Shown here: positions 50,727 to 59,512 of the stretch, piece by piece
Numbering within the stretch: the stretch's first letter is position 1
How the letters are laid out: each line of letters begins with the position of its first letter
NCBI RefSeq assembly: GCF_009669305.1
Contig: NZ_SADB01000017.1
Location: 1,224-65,223, forward strand
Source of the DNA: Ancylomarina sp. 16SWW S1-10-2
Lineage (GTDB): Bacteria > Bacteroidota > Bacteroidia > Bacteroidales > Marinifilaceae
Direction: 5' to 3'
Length of the DNA: 64,000 nt
The notes under the pieces: model-generated
What the model was told of the DNA's origin: nothing
What the model saw: the letters and a program-made list of their open reading frames with translations, nothing else
Database searches by the model: none
Made by a program: the position numbers and the translations under genes

Positions 50727-51971
50727 TTATTTGAAGATATCAGCAAATTTTTTGCTGTATTCGCCATCGTTAAGTTTTTTAGCTACTTTTTTAAATGCAT
50801 CTACAGTGTACTTAACATCTTCTAAAGTATGAGTTGCAGTAGGAATTAAACGAAGTAGTAATTGTCCTTTAGGAATTACAGGATAGACTACAATTGAGCA
50901 GAAAATGCCATAATTTTCTCTAAGATCCATTGTTACTTGAGTTCCTTCAGCTACATTACCTGAAAGATATACTGGTGTAACTGGAGATTGAGTACATCCA
51001 ATTTCTAATCCAGCTTCAGTTAATCCTTTTTGAAGAGCTTTTGTGATAGTAAATAGTTGTTCTCGTAATTCAGGTTTAGTTCTAAGTAATTCTAAACGTT
51101 TGATAGATCCTTCAACAAATGGCATTGGAAGTGATTTTGCAAAAGTTTGAGAACGCATATTGTAGCGTAAGAAACCACATACATCTTCATTACAAGCAAC
51201 GAATGCTCCAATACCAGCCATAGCTTTAGCGAATGTACCAAAATGAACATCAACACCATCTTCAACACCGAAATGTTCAGGAGTACCTGCACCTGTTGCA
51301 CCCATTACACCGAAACCATGAGCATCGTCAACTAATAAACGGAAGTCAAATTCTTCCTTCATAGCAACTATTTCGTCTAATTTACCTAAGTCACCTGCCA
51401 TACCGAATACACCTTCAGTAATTACAAGGATACCACCACCGGTATTTTCAGTCCACTTTGTAGCGTGCTCAAGTTGCTTGTGAAAGTTTTCCATGTCATT
51501 GTGAGGAAAAACGAAACGTTTCCCTTGGTGTAGTCGCAAACCATCCATAATACATGCATGTGATTCAGAATCATAAACGATTACATCATGACGATTAACT
51601 AAGGAATCGATGATAGAAAGCATACCTTGGTAACCATAGTTCAAAAGAAAAGCATCTGGTTTACCAACAAAATCAGCCAATTGAGCTTCAAGTTCTTCGT
51701 GACGACTAGTTTGTCCAGACATCATACGAGCTCCCATTGGATATGCAAGTCCCCATCTTTCAGAAGATTCAGCATCAGCTTTTCTCACTTCAGGGTGATT
51801 AGCTAGTCCAATGTAGTTGTTTAAACTCCATGTTAAAACTTCTTTACCACGAAATTTCATTCTTGATCCAATTTCGCCTTCCAGTTTAGGAAATGCAAAA
51901 TATCCATGAGCTTGCTTAGCGTATTGCCCTAGATTTCCTTTTTTTGAGGTAACTTTGTCAAATATATCCAC
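50727..51971 (-). CDS. PLP-dependent alpha-oxoamine synthase family enzyme (SPT/KBL/CFAT type)
   Basis: A 414-residue fold-type I PLP enzyme that joins an acyl-CoA or acyl-ACP to an amino acid with loss of CO2. Motifs: LTWSLNNYIGLANHPEV, GARMMSGQTSRHEELEAQLA, LLVDDAHGFGVMGATGAG and the PLP-Lys region HFGTFAKAMAGIGAFV. The family includes serine palmitoyltransferase, 2-amino-3-ketobutyrate CoA ligase and the cysteate acyltransferase of sulfonolipid synthesis. The sequence departs from the Bacteroides serine palmitoyltransferase pattern at many sites, so the amino acid used is open. A promoter with good spacing lies upstream. Confidence 0.85.
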   Translation of the reverse strand: MDIFDKVTSKKGNLGQYAKQAHGYFAFPKLEGEIGSRMKFRGKEVLTWSLNNYIGLANHPEVRKADAESSERWGLAYPMGARMMSGQTSRHEELEAQLADFVGKPDAFLLNYGYQGMLSIIDSLVNRHDVIVYDSESHACIMDGLRLHQGKRFVFPHNDMENFHKQLEHATKWTENTGGGILVITEGVFGMAGDLGKLDEIVAMKEEFDFRLLVDDAHGFGVMGATGAGTPEHFGVEDGVDVHFGTFAKAMAGIGAFVACNEDVCGFLRYNMRSQTFAKSLPMPFVEGSIKRLELLRTKPELREQLFTITKALQKGLTEAGLEIGCTQSPVTPVYLSGNVAEGTQVTMDLRENYGIFCSIVVYPVIPKGQLLLRLIPTATHTLEDVKYTVDAFKKVAKKLNDGEYSKKFADIFK

Positions 51972-52060
51972 AGTATGTGCTTTTATTGAATTTTAAATAT
52001 TACGAATGGTGTTCTAAATTTTATTAATGGTAAATTTTAGAAATGAATTCATATACTGTG

Positions 52061-52090
52061 CAAAAGTAATATTTTCTAAAAAAAAATCAA
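52061..52090 (-). promoter_or_regulatory. Promoter of the AONS-family gene
   Basis: On the - strand TTG (52088-52090) and TACTTTTG (52061-52068) are 19 bases apart, a full -33/-7 pair. The leader would be about 85 bases. Confidence 0.7.
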
Positions 52091-52309
52091 GCTATAGAAG
52101 CATGAGATTTTCTTTGCTTATTAATATTAAATGATATATGGTTAAGATTACTATGTTTCGTAACAAGTTTAATTCAATAAAAGTATGAATTTGAACGAAT
52201 TGAATTTGTAATTCAATCTTAATAATGCTTTTATGTCTGATTAGCTTGTTAAAAAAATCTAAATGCAACAATATGAGAGCTTGTAATGTTCAATATTGAT
52301 GGAAAATTC
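52091..52309. other. Intergenic region without recognisable genes
   Basis: About 220 AT-rich bases between divergent promoters. Nothing supportable seen. Confidence 0.55.
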
Positions 52310-52317
52310 TATCTTTG
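52310..52317 (+). promoter_or_regulatory. Candidate -7 box for bamD
   Basis: TATCTTTG, a full TAnnTTTG match. It overlaps the region of an earlier in-frame ATG (52319), and so argues that the gene starts at the later ATG at 52351. Confidence 0.55.
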
Positions 52318-52350
52318 CATGATACAAAAATTGTAGAGTCCTATATACTT

Positions 52351-53163
52351 ATGAAAAAATTTCTTTTGTTGATCGTGCTTCTTGCTACGCTTTTAGCTGG
52401 ATGTAGTGAATATCAAAAACTTCTAAAGAGTAATGATGTTAATCTAAAATACAAAAAAGCAATTGTATATTATAACGAAGAGCAATATGTAAAAGCAGCG
52501 ACGCTTTTTGAAGAGCTTATACCTATTTTTAGAGGAACAAGTAAGGCCGAAACTGTAAGTTATTATATGGCTTATTGTAACTACGGAATGGGTGATTATA
52601 TCACAGGTGGATATTATTTCCGTAACTTCATTAAGAATTTCCCTGATAGTTCGTATGCTGAAGAGTGTTTGTATATGAGTGCATATTGTTATTATATGGA
52701 ATCTCCTAAACCTCGATTAGATCAAACGGCAACTTCAGATGCTCTAGATGCATTACAATTGTATATTAATCGTTATCCAAACTCATCTCGTATTGAGGAA
52801 GGTAATAAGTTGATTGACGAATTACAAGATAAATTGGTTTACAAATCATATTTAAGTGCTCGTAATTATTTTGATAGAGAGAAATACCCATCAGCTGTTA
52901 TTGCAATACAAAATGCAATTAATGATTATCCAGGTTCATCATATCGTGAGGAGTTAAAGTTTATGCTTTTGGAATCTCGTTTTCAGTATGCTGTGAAATC
53001 GGTTGATCAAAAACAAAATGAGCGTTACAATCTTGCAAAAGAAGAATATTTCTCTTTTGTTGATGAGTTTCCAAAAAGTAAGTTTCAGAAGGAATGTGAA
53101 CGTATGATTAATACGATTGATGCTTATTTTGGAAAAGATAAATCTGCAAATGAAGATAAATAG
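52351..53163 (+). CDS. bamD: Outer-membrane assembly lipoprotein BamD
   Basis: BamD is the TPR lipoprotein of the BAM complex that inserts outer-membrane barrels. The 270-residue protein has a lipoprotein signal (FLLLIVLLATLLAGC, modified Cys 17) then SEYQKLLKSNDVNLKYKKAIVYYNEEQYVKAATLFEEL and further TPR units (YMAYCNYGMGDYITGGYYFRNFIKNFPDS and related), the typical BamD pattern. The frame is open upstream to 52315, but the promoter box at 52310-52317 and the signal peptide favour the ATG at 52351. rpoZ follows. Confidence 0.93.
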   Translation: MKKFLLLIVLLATLLAGCSEYQKLLKSNDVNLKYKKAIVYYNEEQYVKAATLFEELIPIFRGTSKAETVSYYMAYCNYGMGDYITGGYYFRNFIKNFPDSSYAEECLYMSAYCYYMESPKPRLDQTATSDALDALQLYINRYPNSSRIEEGNKLIDELQDKLVYKSYLSARNYFDREKYPSAVIAIQNAINDYPGSSYREELKFMLLESRFQYAVKSVDQKQNERYNLAKEEYFSFVDEFPKSKFQKECERMINTIDAYFGKDKSANEDK

Positions 53164-53195
53164 TTATAAATTAGAGAAAAGATATTAAAAATTTG

Positions 53196-53203
53196 TATTT
53201 TTG
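53196..53203 (+). promoter_or_regulatory. Candidate -7 box for rpoZ
   Basis: TATTTTTG, a full match; the longer rpoZ frame would start (TTG at 53201) inside this box, so the ATG at 53252 is preferred. Confidence 0.5.
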
Positions 53204-53251
53204 CGAACTGAACTAAAAAATAAACCAATAGATAATAATTCTTTGACAGTT

Positions 53252-53587
53252 ATGGATTACAAAAAAACGAATGCAGCAGGTTCTACAATTACACGCAATG
53301 TTACTGAGTTGAGTATGGAAGTTGGGAATACTTATGAATCGATAATGATTATGGCAAAGCGTTCTAATCAAATTGCTGTAGAGCTTAAAACTGAACTGAA
53401 TAATAAACTTCAAGAATTTGCATCTTTTACTGATAATTTGGAGGAAGTTTTTGAAAACCGTGAGCAGATTGAGATTTCTAAATATTATGAACGTTTACCA
53501 AAACCAACTTTAATTGCGATTGAAGAGTTTATTAATGGTGACATTTATTACAGAAATCCTGCTAATGAAACGAGTTCAAATAAGTAA
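53252..53587 (+). CDS. rpoZ: RNA polymerase omega subunit (Bacteroidota type)
   Basis: A 111-residue protein: ITRNVTELSMEVGNTYESIMIMAKRSNQIAVELKTELNNKL is the omega-like core, in which NTYESIMIMAKRSNQI corresponds to the conserved helix that clamps the beta' C-terminus. Bacteroidota omega is diverged and often annotated as a K+/RpoZ-like or unnamed protein. The order bamD-rpoZ-coaBC-porD-recN is conserved in the phylum, which supports the call. Confidence 0.85.
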   Translation: MDYKKTNAAGSTITRNVTELSMEVGNTYESIMIMAKRSNQIAVELKTELNNKLQEFASFTDNLEEVFENREQIEISKYYERLPKPTLIAIEEFINGDIYYRNPANETSSNK

Positions 53588-53604
53588 AATTTTGCTTTAA
53601 TATT

Positions 53605-53635
53605 TAAGTTCCCTTGAAATAGGGGACTTTTTTAG
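53605..53635 (+). terminator. Hairpin terminator between rpoZ and coaBC
   Basis: Stem AAGTTCCC/GGGGACTT followed by TTTTT. It ends about 12 bases before the coaBC start; partial readthrough is possible. Confidence 0.65.
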
Positions 53636-53646
53636 TTTTACAACTT

Positions 53647-54204
53647 ATGTTGAAAGATAAGAAAATAATACTAGGTGTTACAGCAAGTATTGCTGCATAC
53701 AAAGCGGCTACTTTAGTGCGCTTACTTATTAAAAAAGGTGCTACTGTTAAAGTTATAATGACACCTCTTGCCAAAGAATTCATTTCTCCGGTAACGATGG
53801 CTACTCTTTCCAAAAATACTGTTTTGTGTGATTTTTTCAGGCATGATGATGGTCAATGGAATAGTCATGTAGATCTTGGATTGTGGGCCGATGTCTTATT
53901 AGTAGCTCCAACTACAGCCAATACAATGGCTAAAATGGCTCATGGCATATGCGATAATCTATTGTTGACGACTTATTTGTCAGCAAAATGTCCAGTGGTT
54001 CATACACCTGCTATGGACCTGGATATGTTCAAACATCCTGCTACACTTCGTAATATGGAGATCTTAAAATCATACGGTGATAGTTTCATAGAACCATCAA
54101 GTGGTGAACTTGCTAGTGGTTTGTTTGGAAAAGGTCGTATGGAAGATCCAGAGATAATTGTTGCAAAACTTGAAGAGTTTTTTGCTTCAAAAAAAAAAGA
54201 TTAA
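53647..54204 (+). CDS. coaC: CoaBC N-terminal part: phosphopantothenoylcysteine decarboxylase domain (CoaC)
   Basis: A 185-residue flavoprotein domain that decarboxylates phosphopantothenoylcysteine in CoA synthesis. Motifs: KKIILGVTASIAAYKAATLVRLL, the active-site His in NSHVDLGLWADVLLVAPTTANTMAKMAHGICDNLL, and PAMDLDMFKHPATLRN. In most bacteria CoaC and CoaB are one protein of about 400 residues. Here the frame ends FASKKKD-stop at a run of ten A (54189-54198). Shifting by -1 on that run continues directly into CoaB, so this is probably one gene interrupted by a frameshift (programmed, mutational or a sequencing error). Confidence 0.93.
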   Translation: MLKDKKIILGVTASIAAYKAATLVRLLIKKGATVKVIMTPLAKEFISPVTMATLSKNTVLCDFFRHDDGQWNSHVDLGLWADVLLVAPTTANTMAKMAHGICDNLLLTTYLSAKCPVVHTPAMDLDMFKHPATLRNMEILKSYGDSFIEPSSGELASGLFGKGRMEDPEIIVAKLEEFFASKKKD

Positions 54205-54218
54205 TTGATAAAAAGGTT

Positions 54219-54851
54219 ATGGTAACAACAGGACCGACCTACGAAAAGATCGATCCTGTTCGTTTTATTGGTAATTTCTCATCTGGAAAGATGGGTTTCT
54301 CAATTGCTGAAAACTTAGCTGAAGAAGGTGCTCAGGTAACTCTTATATCTGGTCCATCAGCATGCCAAACAAATCATCCTAATATTAATAGAATTGATGT
54401 TATTTCTGCAAAAGAAATGTACGAGGCATCAATTGAACACTTTCCCAATAATGATGGTGCTGTAATGACAGCTGCTGTTGCGGATTTTACGCCTTTGAAT
54501 CCTGTTGATTCAAAAGTAAAGCGCGGAAAATCAAACTACACGATTGAATTAACTCCTACACAAGATATTGCTGCATCACTGGGACAGATTAAGACTGAAA
54601 AACAATTTTTGGTTGGATTTGCTCTTGAGACTAATGATGAAGAACAAAATGCGCAACTGAAACTGAAAAAGAAGAATTTAGATCTGATTGTGCTCAATTC
54701 GTTGAATGATTCAGGTGCCGGTTTTCAGCATGATACAAACAAAGTCACCATATTCACTAGTGAAGGGCGAATGAAGAAGTTTGATTTAAAGCCAAAATCA
54801 CAAGTTGCAAAAGATATTGTTGATGAGATAATTCTGAATCAAAATTATTAA
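54219..54851 (+). CDS. coaB: CoaBC C-terminal part: phosphopantothenate-cysteine ligase domain (CoaB)
   Basis: A 210-residue domain that joins cysteine to phosphopantothenate. Motifs: TTGPTYEKIDPVRFIGNFSSGKMG, MTAAVADFTP, KVKRGK (the conserved Lys region) and FLVGFALETND. Starting at the ATG at 54219 cuts the first beta strand; the -1 frame upstream (codons for KRLIDKKV) would supply it, which argues for a fused product made by frameshifting on the A10 run or for an indel. If the split is real, this start must be used without a strong ribosome site. Confidence 0.92.
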   Translation: MVTTGPTYEKIDPVRFIGNFSSGKMGFSIAENLAEEGAQVTLISGPSACQTNHPNINRIDVISAKEMYEASIEHFPNNDGAVMTAAVADFTPLNPVDSKVKRGKSNYTIELTPTQDIAASLGQIKTEKQFLVGFALETNDEEQNAQLKLKKKNLDLIVLNSLNDSGAGFQHDTNKVTIFTSEGRMKKFDLKPKSQVAKDIVDEIILNQNY

Positions 54852-54962
54852 TCAGTTGTTTAGCTCTTAAACAATAATTGAATATTTCTTTAGTTAGCAT
54901 ATTAGGCTTGACAGCTCATTTGTTTTGATTAACTTTAATTTAAAATTTTGAAACATTTATCT

Positions 54963-55856
54963 ATGCGTAAATTACTTTTTCTTCTTATCGTTATATTTTC
55001 AAGTTTGAATGTCTATTCGCAAGAACTTCAATGTAATATTCAAGTTGTAAGTCAGCAAATTCAAGGTACGAATAAGCAGGTGTTTAGAACGATGCAGACG
55101 GCTATTTATGAATTTGTAAACACTAGAAGTTGGACAAATCATATTTATGATCAGGATGAGAAGATTGTGTGTAATATCTTGATAAATTTAACAAGCCAAA
55201 TTTCATCGGATGAATTTAAAGGGACTATGCAGATTCAAGCTCGACGTCCTGTATTTAACTCTTCTTATAATACCGTTTTGCTGAATTTTAAGGATGATGA
55301 TATTCACTTTAAATATGCTGAGTATCAGTCTTTGGAGTATAATGAATCTAATACGCCAACAAGTTTAACAGCTCTATTAGCTTACTATGCTAATATTATT
55401 GTCGGTTTAGACTATGATTCGTTTGCTCTGAAAGGTGGTAGTTCATATTTTACAAAGGCTGAAGCCATTGTGAATAAGATGCAAAATTCAAAGTATCAAG
55501 GTTGGAAATCATACGAAAGTAAGAGTAATAGATATTGGTTAGTTGAGAATATTCTGAATAATTCATACAGCCCTATTCGAGAGTGTATATATCGCTATCA
55601 CAGATTAGGACTGGATAGAATGTCTGATAAATTAACCGATGGTCGTTCTGAAATTGCAGAATCCTTAAGATTATTACAGAAAGCTCATCGTGCTAAGCCA
55701 GGTTCCTTTTTCCTTCAAATATTCTTTGATGCTAAAGCTGATGAAATAGTAAATATATTTTCAGAATCATTTAATGAAGAGAAAAAACGTGTTTATACTA
55801 TTCTAAATGATGTCGATCCAGCCAATTTAACTAAATATGAAAAAATACTTGAGTAA
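54963..55856 (+). CDS. DUF4835 protein, PorD-like type IX secretion factor
   Basis: A 297-residue exported protein: signal peptide MRKLLFLLIVIFSSLNVYSQ, then ELQCNIQVVSQQIQGTNKQVFRTMQTAIYEFVNTRSWT, which is the DUF4835 signature, and DDIHFKYAEYQSLEYNESN. PorD of Porphyromonas, needed for type IX secretion, belongs to this family; the exact role is unknown. The window also codes for a T9SS type B substrate. The frame is open to a TTG at 54948, but the ATG at 54963 places the signal peptide properly. recN follows. Confidence 0.9.
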   Translation: MRKLLFLLIVIFSSLNVYSQELQCNIQVVSQQIQGTNKQVFRTMQTAIYEFVNTRSWTNHIYDQDEKIVCNILINLTSQISSDEFKGTMQIQARRPVFNSSYNTVLLNFKDDDIHFKYAEYQSLEYNESNTPTSLTALLAYYANIIVGLDYDSFALKGGSSYFTKAEAIVNKMQNSKYQGWKSYESKSNRYWLVENILNNSYSPIRECIYRYHRLGLDRMSDKLTDGRSEIAESLRLLQKAHRAKPGSFFLQIFFDAKADEIVNIFSESFNEEKKRVYTILNDVDPANLTKYEKILE

Positions 55857-55906
55857 GCATAACCTAAATATTGTTTTTACGATTAAACTTATATTCTAAA
55901 TATAAT

Positions 55907-57562
55907 ATGCTTCAATTTTTAGCTATACAAAACTACACCTTAATCAATCAAATTGAGATTGATTTTAAAAATGGGTTTTCTATTATAACTGGCGAAACGG
56001 GTTCGGGAAAATCTATTCTCTTGGGAGCCTTAGGTCTGGTTTTAGGTCAACGACCTGATACGAATATTCTTAAAGATAAGGATCGTAGGTGTGTCATAGA
56101 GGCTAGTTTTAATGTTACGAAGTACCATTTGCAAAAATTCTTTGCGGACTCTGATATGGAATATGAAGAGGAAACAATTTTGCGCCGTGAGATTTTGCCC
56201 AATGGAAAGACTCGAGCATTTGTTAACGATTCGCCTGTAAATATAAAACTCTTAAAAGAGTTAGGTTATAAGTTGATAGATATTCATTCTCAGAATCAAA
56301 ATTTGGCTTTGGGTGATCCCGAATATCAAATGGGGATTGTTGACACTTATGCTCAACATCCTTTTTTGTTAGATGATTATCAGACTCAATTTGAAGCTTA
56401 TCAGACTATTAAAAAGGATTTAAAAGATCAAGAAGAAATTGCTCGTAAAGAAAAATCGGATTTAGATTATTTCCAATTTCAATTACAGCAGCTACTTGAT
56501 GCAAATTTAGTTGAAGACGAACAGGCTCTGTTAGAATCCGAACTTGAGACGCTTAATCATGCTGAAGAAATAAAGACAAATTTATTTAAAGCCTCAAATT
56601 TACTTAATGAAGGTGATGTTACTATTATATCTTTATTGAAGGAAGCACGTACGGCTATTGATCAAGTGAAGAATGTGTTTACAGAAGGGGAGGAGTTCTA
56701 TAAGAGATTTGAAAGCTCATGTATCGAATTGCAAGATTTAGCCTCTGAACTTGAGAAAAGTTACGAATCTATGGAGTTTGATCCTTCTAGAATTAGTCTT
56801 CTGAATGAAAAATTGGATACAATCTATGGTCTTCAACAAAAACATCGTGTAGATTCTATTGAGGGGCTAATTCAAGTAAGGGAAGATTTGGATGAAAAAG
56901 TTCAGCGGATTTCATCTAGTGATGACGTGATTGAAAAATTAAAATTACAATTGCAAAAGCAAGAGTCTAAACTATCAAAAGCTTCTCAAAAACTAAGTAA
57001 AAGTAGAAAATCCGTAATTCCCGAAATTGAAAAAGCATTGGAATCTCAGTTGATTCAATTGGGTATGGCCCATGCTAAGATTAAGTTTGAGCAGACTGTC
57101 ATTAACGAATATCAGTATTTGGGCCAAGATTTAATTAGAATTTTATTCTCTGCAAATAAGAATGGACAACTTGAAGAAATTTCAAAAGTTGCATCTGGAG
57201 GAGAAGTTTCTCGTTTAATGTTGAGTATTAAGTATCTCATTTCTGCGTCCACAGCCTTGCCATCTATAGTATTTGATGAGATAGACACCGGTGTATCTGG
57301 TGAAATCGCTGATAAAATGGGAGTTGTTATGCAAAAGATGGCTGAAAATATACAAGTGATTAGTATTACTCACTTGCCTCAGATTGCTAGTAAAGGAACC
57401 TATCATTATAAAGTTTATAAAGCTGATGATGAGTTGGAAACCTATTCAAATATAGTGCTTCTTGATAAAGAAAGTCGAATAGAAGAGTTAGCTAAAATGC
57501 TTAGTGGATCAGACTTGACTCAAGCAGCTATGGAAAATGCTAAAGTCCTCTTATCTAAATAG
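55907..57562 (+). CDS. recN: DNA repair protein RecN
   Basis: A 551-residue SMC-like ATPase for double-strand break repair. Start MLQFLAIQNYTLINQIEIDF, Walker A TGETGSGKS (28-36), central coiled coils (about 150-370), signature KVASGGEVSRLMLSIK and Walker B SIVFDEIDTGVSGE, with the ending VISITHLPQIASKGTYHYKV. The frame is open to a TTG at 55871 but the ATG at 55907 matches the family start. Confidence 0.95.
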   Translation: MLQFLAIQNYTLINQIEIDFKNGFSIITGETGSGKSILLGALGLVLGQRPDTNILKDKDRRCVIEASFNVTKYHLQKFFADSDMEYEEETILRREILPNGKTRAFVNDSPVNIKLLKELGYKLIDIHSQNQNLALGDPEYQMGIVDTYAQHPFLLDDYQTQFEAYQTIKKDLKDQEEIARKEKSDLDYFQFQLQQLLDANLVEDEQALLESELETLNHAEEIKTNLFKASNLLNEGDVTIISLLKEARTAIDQVKNVFTEGEEFYKRFESSCIELQDLASELEKSYESMEFDPSRISLLNEKLDTIYGLQQKHRVDSIEGLIQVREDLDEKVQRISSSDDVIEKLKLQLQKQESKLSKASQKLSKSRKSVIPEIEKALESQLIQLGMAHAKIKFEQTVINEYQYLGQDLIRILFSANKNGQLEEISKVASGGEVSRLMLSIKYLISASTALPSIVFDEIDTGVSGEIADKMGVVMQKMAENIQVISITHLPQIASKGTYHYKVYKADDELETYSNIVLLDKESRIEELAKMLSGSDLTQAAMENAKVLLSK

Positions 57563-57678
57563 AAATGTTTAGAATTTCTGACTAAAGAGTTTATTTAGTC
57601 TTAATAAGAGTTATTTTTTTGATTTATTCTAAATAATATTGGTTAAATTTACAACCACAAAATTGAAAACTACGAATT

Positions 57679-58518
57679 ATGTCTTATAACTTATTAAAAG
57701 GAAAAAAAGGAATCATCTTTGGTGCTTTAAACGATATGTCAATTGCATGGAAAGTTGCAGAGTTGGCTGTTGCTGAAGGAGCAGAGATTGTTTTAACCAA
57801 TACGCAGGTTTCTATTCGCATGGGAACTATCGATGAGCTTGCAAAAAAATGTAATGCTCCAGTAATTGCTGCTGATGCGACAAATCCTGAAGATTTAGAG
57901 AACCTATATACAAAAGCAATGGAACATTTTGGTGGTCCTGTAGATTTTATTCTGCACTCTATAGGTATGTCTCCAAACGTACGTAAAGGGAATTCATACG
58001 ACCAGTTGAATTATGAGTATCTTAAGAAAACTATAGATATTTCAGCTGTTTCATTTCATAAAGTGATTCAGAAAGCTAAAGAAATGGATGTTGTGTCTGA
58101 ATGGGGATCTATTGTTGCTTTAACATATGCAGCAGCCCAAAGAACTATGTATGAGTATAATGACATGGCTGATGCAAAAGCTATGTTGGAATCTATTGCA
58201 CGAAGTTTTGGTTATATTTATGGTCGTGAAAAACGTGTTCGTGTAAATACTATTTCACAGTCGCCAACAATGACAACTGCTGGTAGTGGTGTGAAAGGTT
58301 TCGATAAACTAATTGACTTTTCAGAACGTATGTCTCCACTTGGAAATGCAAATGCTGAAGAATGTGCTAACTATTGTATTACTCTTTTCTCAGATTTAAC
58401 TAAGAAAGTTACCATGCAGAATTTGTTCCATGATGGAGGATTTTCAAATATGGGAATGAGTTTTAGAGCTATGCAGCAGTATAATAAAAGTTTTGATGAT
58501 AAATGTGACTGTCAATAG
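57679..58518 (+). CDS. fabI: Enoyl-[acyl-carrier-protein] reductase (NADH) FabI
   Basis: It carries out the last reduction in each fatty-acid elongation cycle. The 279 residues have KGKKGIIFGALNDMSIAWKVAELA (cofactor motif with the Ser/Ile-Ala-Trp pattern of FabI), FILHSIGMSPNVRKG, and the catalytic Tyr and Lys in YEYNDMADAKAMLES. The C-terminal loop NTISQSPTMTTAGSGVKGFD is the substrate loop; triclosan-type inhibitors bind near it in relatives. Terminator directly downstream. Confidence 0.95.
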   Translation: MSYNLLKGKKGIIFGALNDMSIAWKVAELAVAEGAEIVLTNTQVSIRMGTIDELAKKCNAPVIAADATNPEDLENLYTKAMEHFGGPVDFILHSIGMSPNVRKGNSYDQLNYEYLKKTIDISAVSFHKVIQKAKEMDVVSEWGSIVALTYAAAQRTMYEYNDMADAKAMLESIARSFGYIYGREKRVRVNTISQSPTMTTAGSGVKGFDKLIDFSERMSPLGNANAEECANYCITLFSDLTKKVTMQNLFHDGGFSNMGMSFRAMQQYNKSFDDKCDCQ

Positions 58519-58540
58519 GTCATTTATTTATGATGTAAAT

Positions 58541-58578
58541 AAAGAGTTTCCTTTTGAAGGAGACTCTTTTTTTTTGTT
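58541..58578 (+). terminator. Terminator of fabI
   Basis: Hairpin AAAGAGTTTCCTT/AAGGAGACTCTTT with a small mismatch and a T run. Confidence 0.85.
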
Positions 58579-58690
58579 ATGAAAATTACTTTTAAGAGAG
58601 AGTTTGAAAGATAAAACTTAGTTTTTTTTACTGTATAGTTACAGCCTAGGTATTCCTAGTCTATAATTTTTATAATTACCTTAGAAATTG

Positions 58691-58698
58691 TACATTTG
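58691..58698 (+). promoter_or_regulatory. Candidate -7 box of the cysC-cysD-cysN genes
   Basis: TACATTTG, full TAnnTTTG match, with TTTT (58667-58670) at -33-like spacing. The leader would be about 125 bases and shows no riboswitch I can recognise. Confidence 0.45.
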
Positions 58699-58830
58699 TG
58701 TCTGATTTTTGAGGGACTTGATTATATTTCTTTTTAATCCTCTTTAGTCGATAAATAAAGAATTTTCAATCGAATTTTGTCAAATGGATAACATTGGTAG
58801 AATGAAATTTGATTCATCTAAAATAAATTA

Positions 58831-59439
58831 ATGAGTACCATAGCAACTAATATTCATCCTGTTTTCGACCGAATTATTGGTAGAGAAGAGAAGGAACTAT
58901 TTTTAAAACAAAGAGCACGAGTTATTTGGATGACTGGACTTTCAGGATCTGGAAAAACAACAATTGCTATTGGGGTCGAAAAAGAACTTCAGAAGAGAGG
59001 TTTTTTAACTCAAATACTTGATGGCGATAATATTCGTACAGGAATTAATAAAAATTTAGGTTTTTCAGAAGAGGATAGATTTGAGAATATTCGTCGTATT
59101 GCTGAGGTTTCAAAGCTATTTGTTAATTGTGGCATCATAACTATTAATTGTTTTGTTAGTCCTACTCTTGCTATTCGCGAACAAGCGAAGGAGATTATTG
59201 GAGATGCTGACTTTAGAGAAATTTATGTTAATGCATCATACCAAGAGTGTGAGAAAAGAGATGTTAAAGGCTTGTATAAAAAAGCTCGTAATGGTGAAAT
59301 TAAGAATTTTACGGGTTTAGATGCTCCATTTGAAGCACCTAAAAATGCTTTTTTAGAAATAAAAACGGCTGACATGTCGATTGAAGAATCTGTGGATTGT
59401 TTGGTAAAAGCTATTTTATCAGATATAAAGCAAGCTTAA
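58831..59439 (+). CDS. cysC: Adenylylsulfate (APS) kinase
   Basis: It phosphorylates APS to PAPS. The 202 residues contain Walker A TGLSGSGKTT (35-44), LDGDNIRTGINKNLGFSEEDR (APS-binding), and FVSPTLAIREQAKEI, with the lid segment KARNGEIKNFTGLDAPFEAP. Stand-alone APS kinase upstream of cysD and cysN is common in Bacteroidota. Confidence 0.96.
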   Translation: MSTIATNIHPVFDRIIGREEKELFLKQRARVIWMTGLSGSGKTTIAIGVEKELQKRGFLTQILDGDNIRTGINKNLGFSEEDRFENIRRIAEVSKLFVNCGIITINCFVSPTLAIREQAKEIIGDADFREIYVNASYQECEKRDVKGLYKKARNGEIKNFTGLDAPFEAPKNAFLEIKTADMSIEESVDCLVKAILSDIKQA

Positions 59440-59512
59440 TTTTAAAATAATAATAAAAACAATATACTGCTTATTGTGTTTAGTCACAGAAGAGTAAATA
59501 AATTTTTTTCGA

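Noticed and set aside
55871-55906. Upstream extension of recN
   Set aside because: It starts at TTG and adds residues before the conserved RecN start.
58699-58830. Riboswitch in the cysC leader
   Set aside because: I looked for a SAM- or other sulfur-related fold and saw no conserved core or terminator in it.
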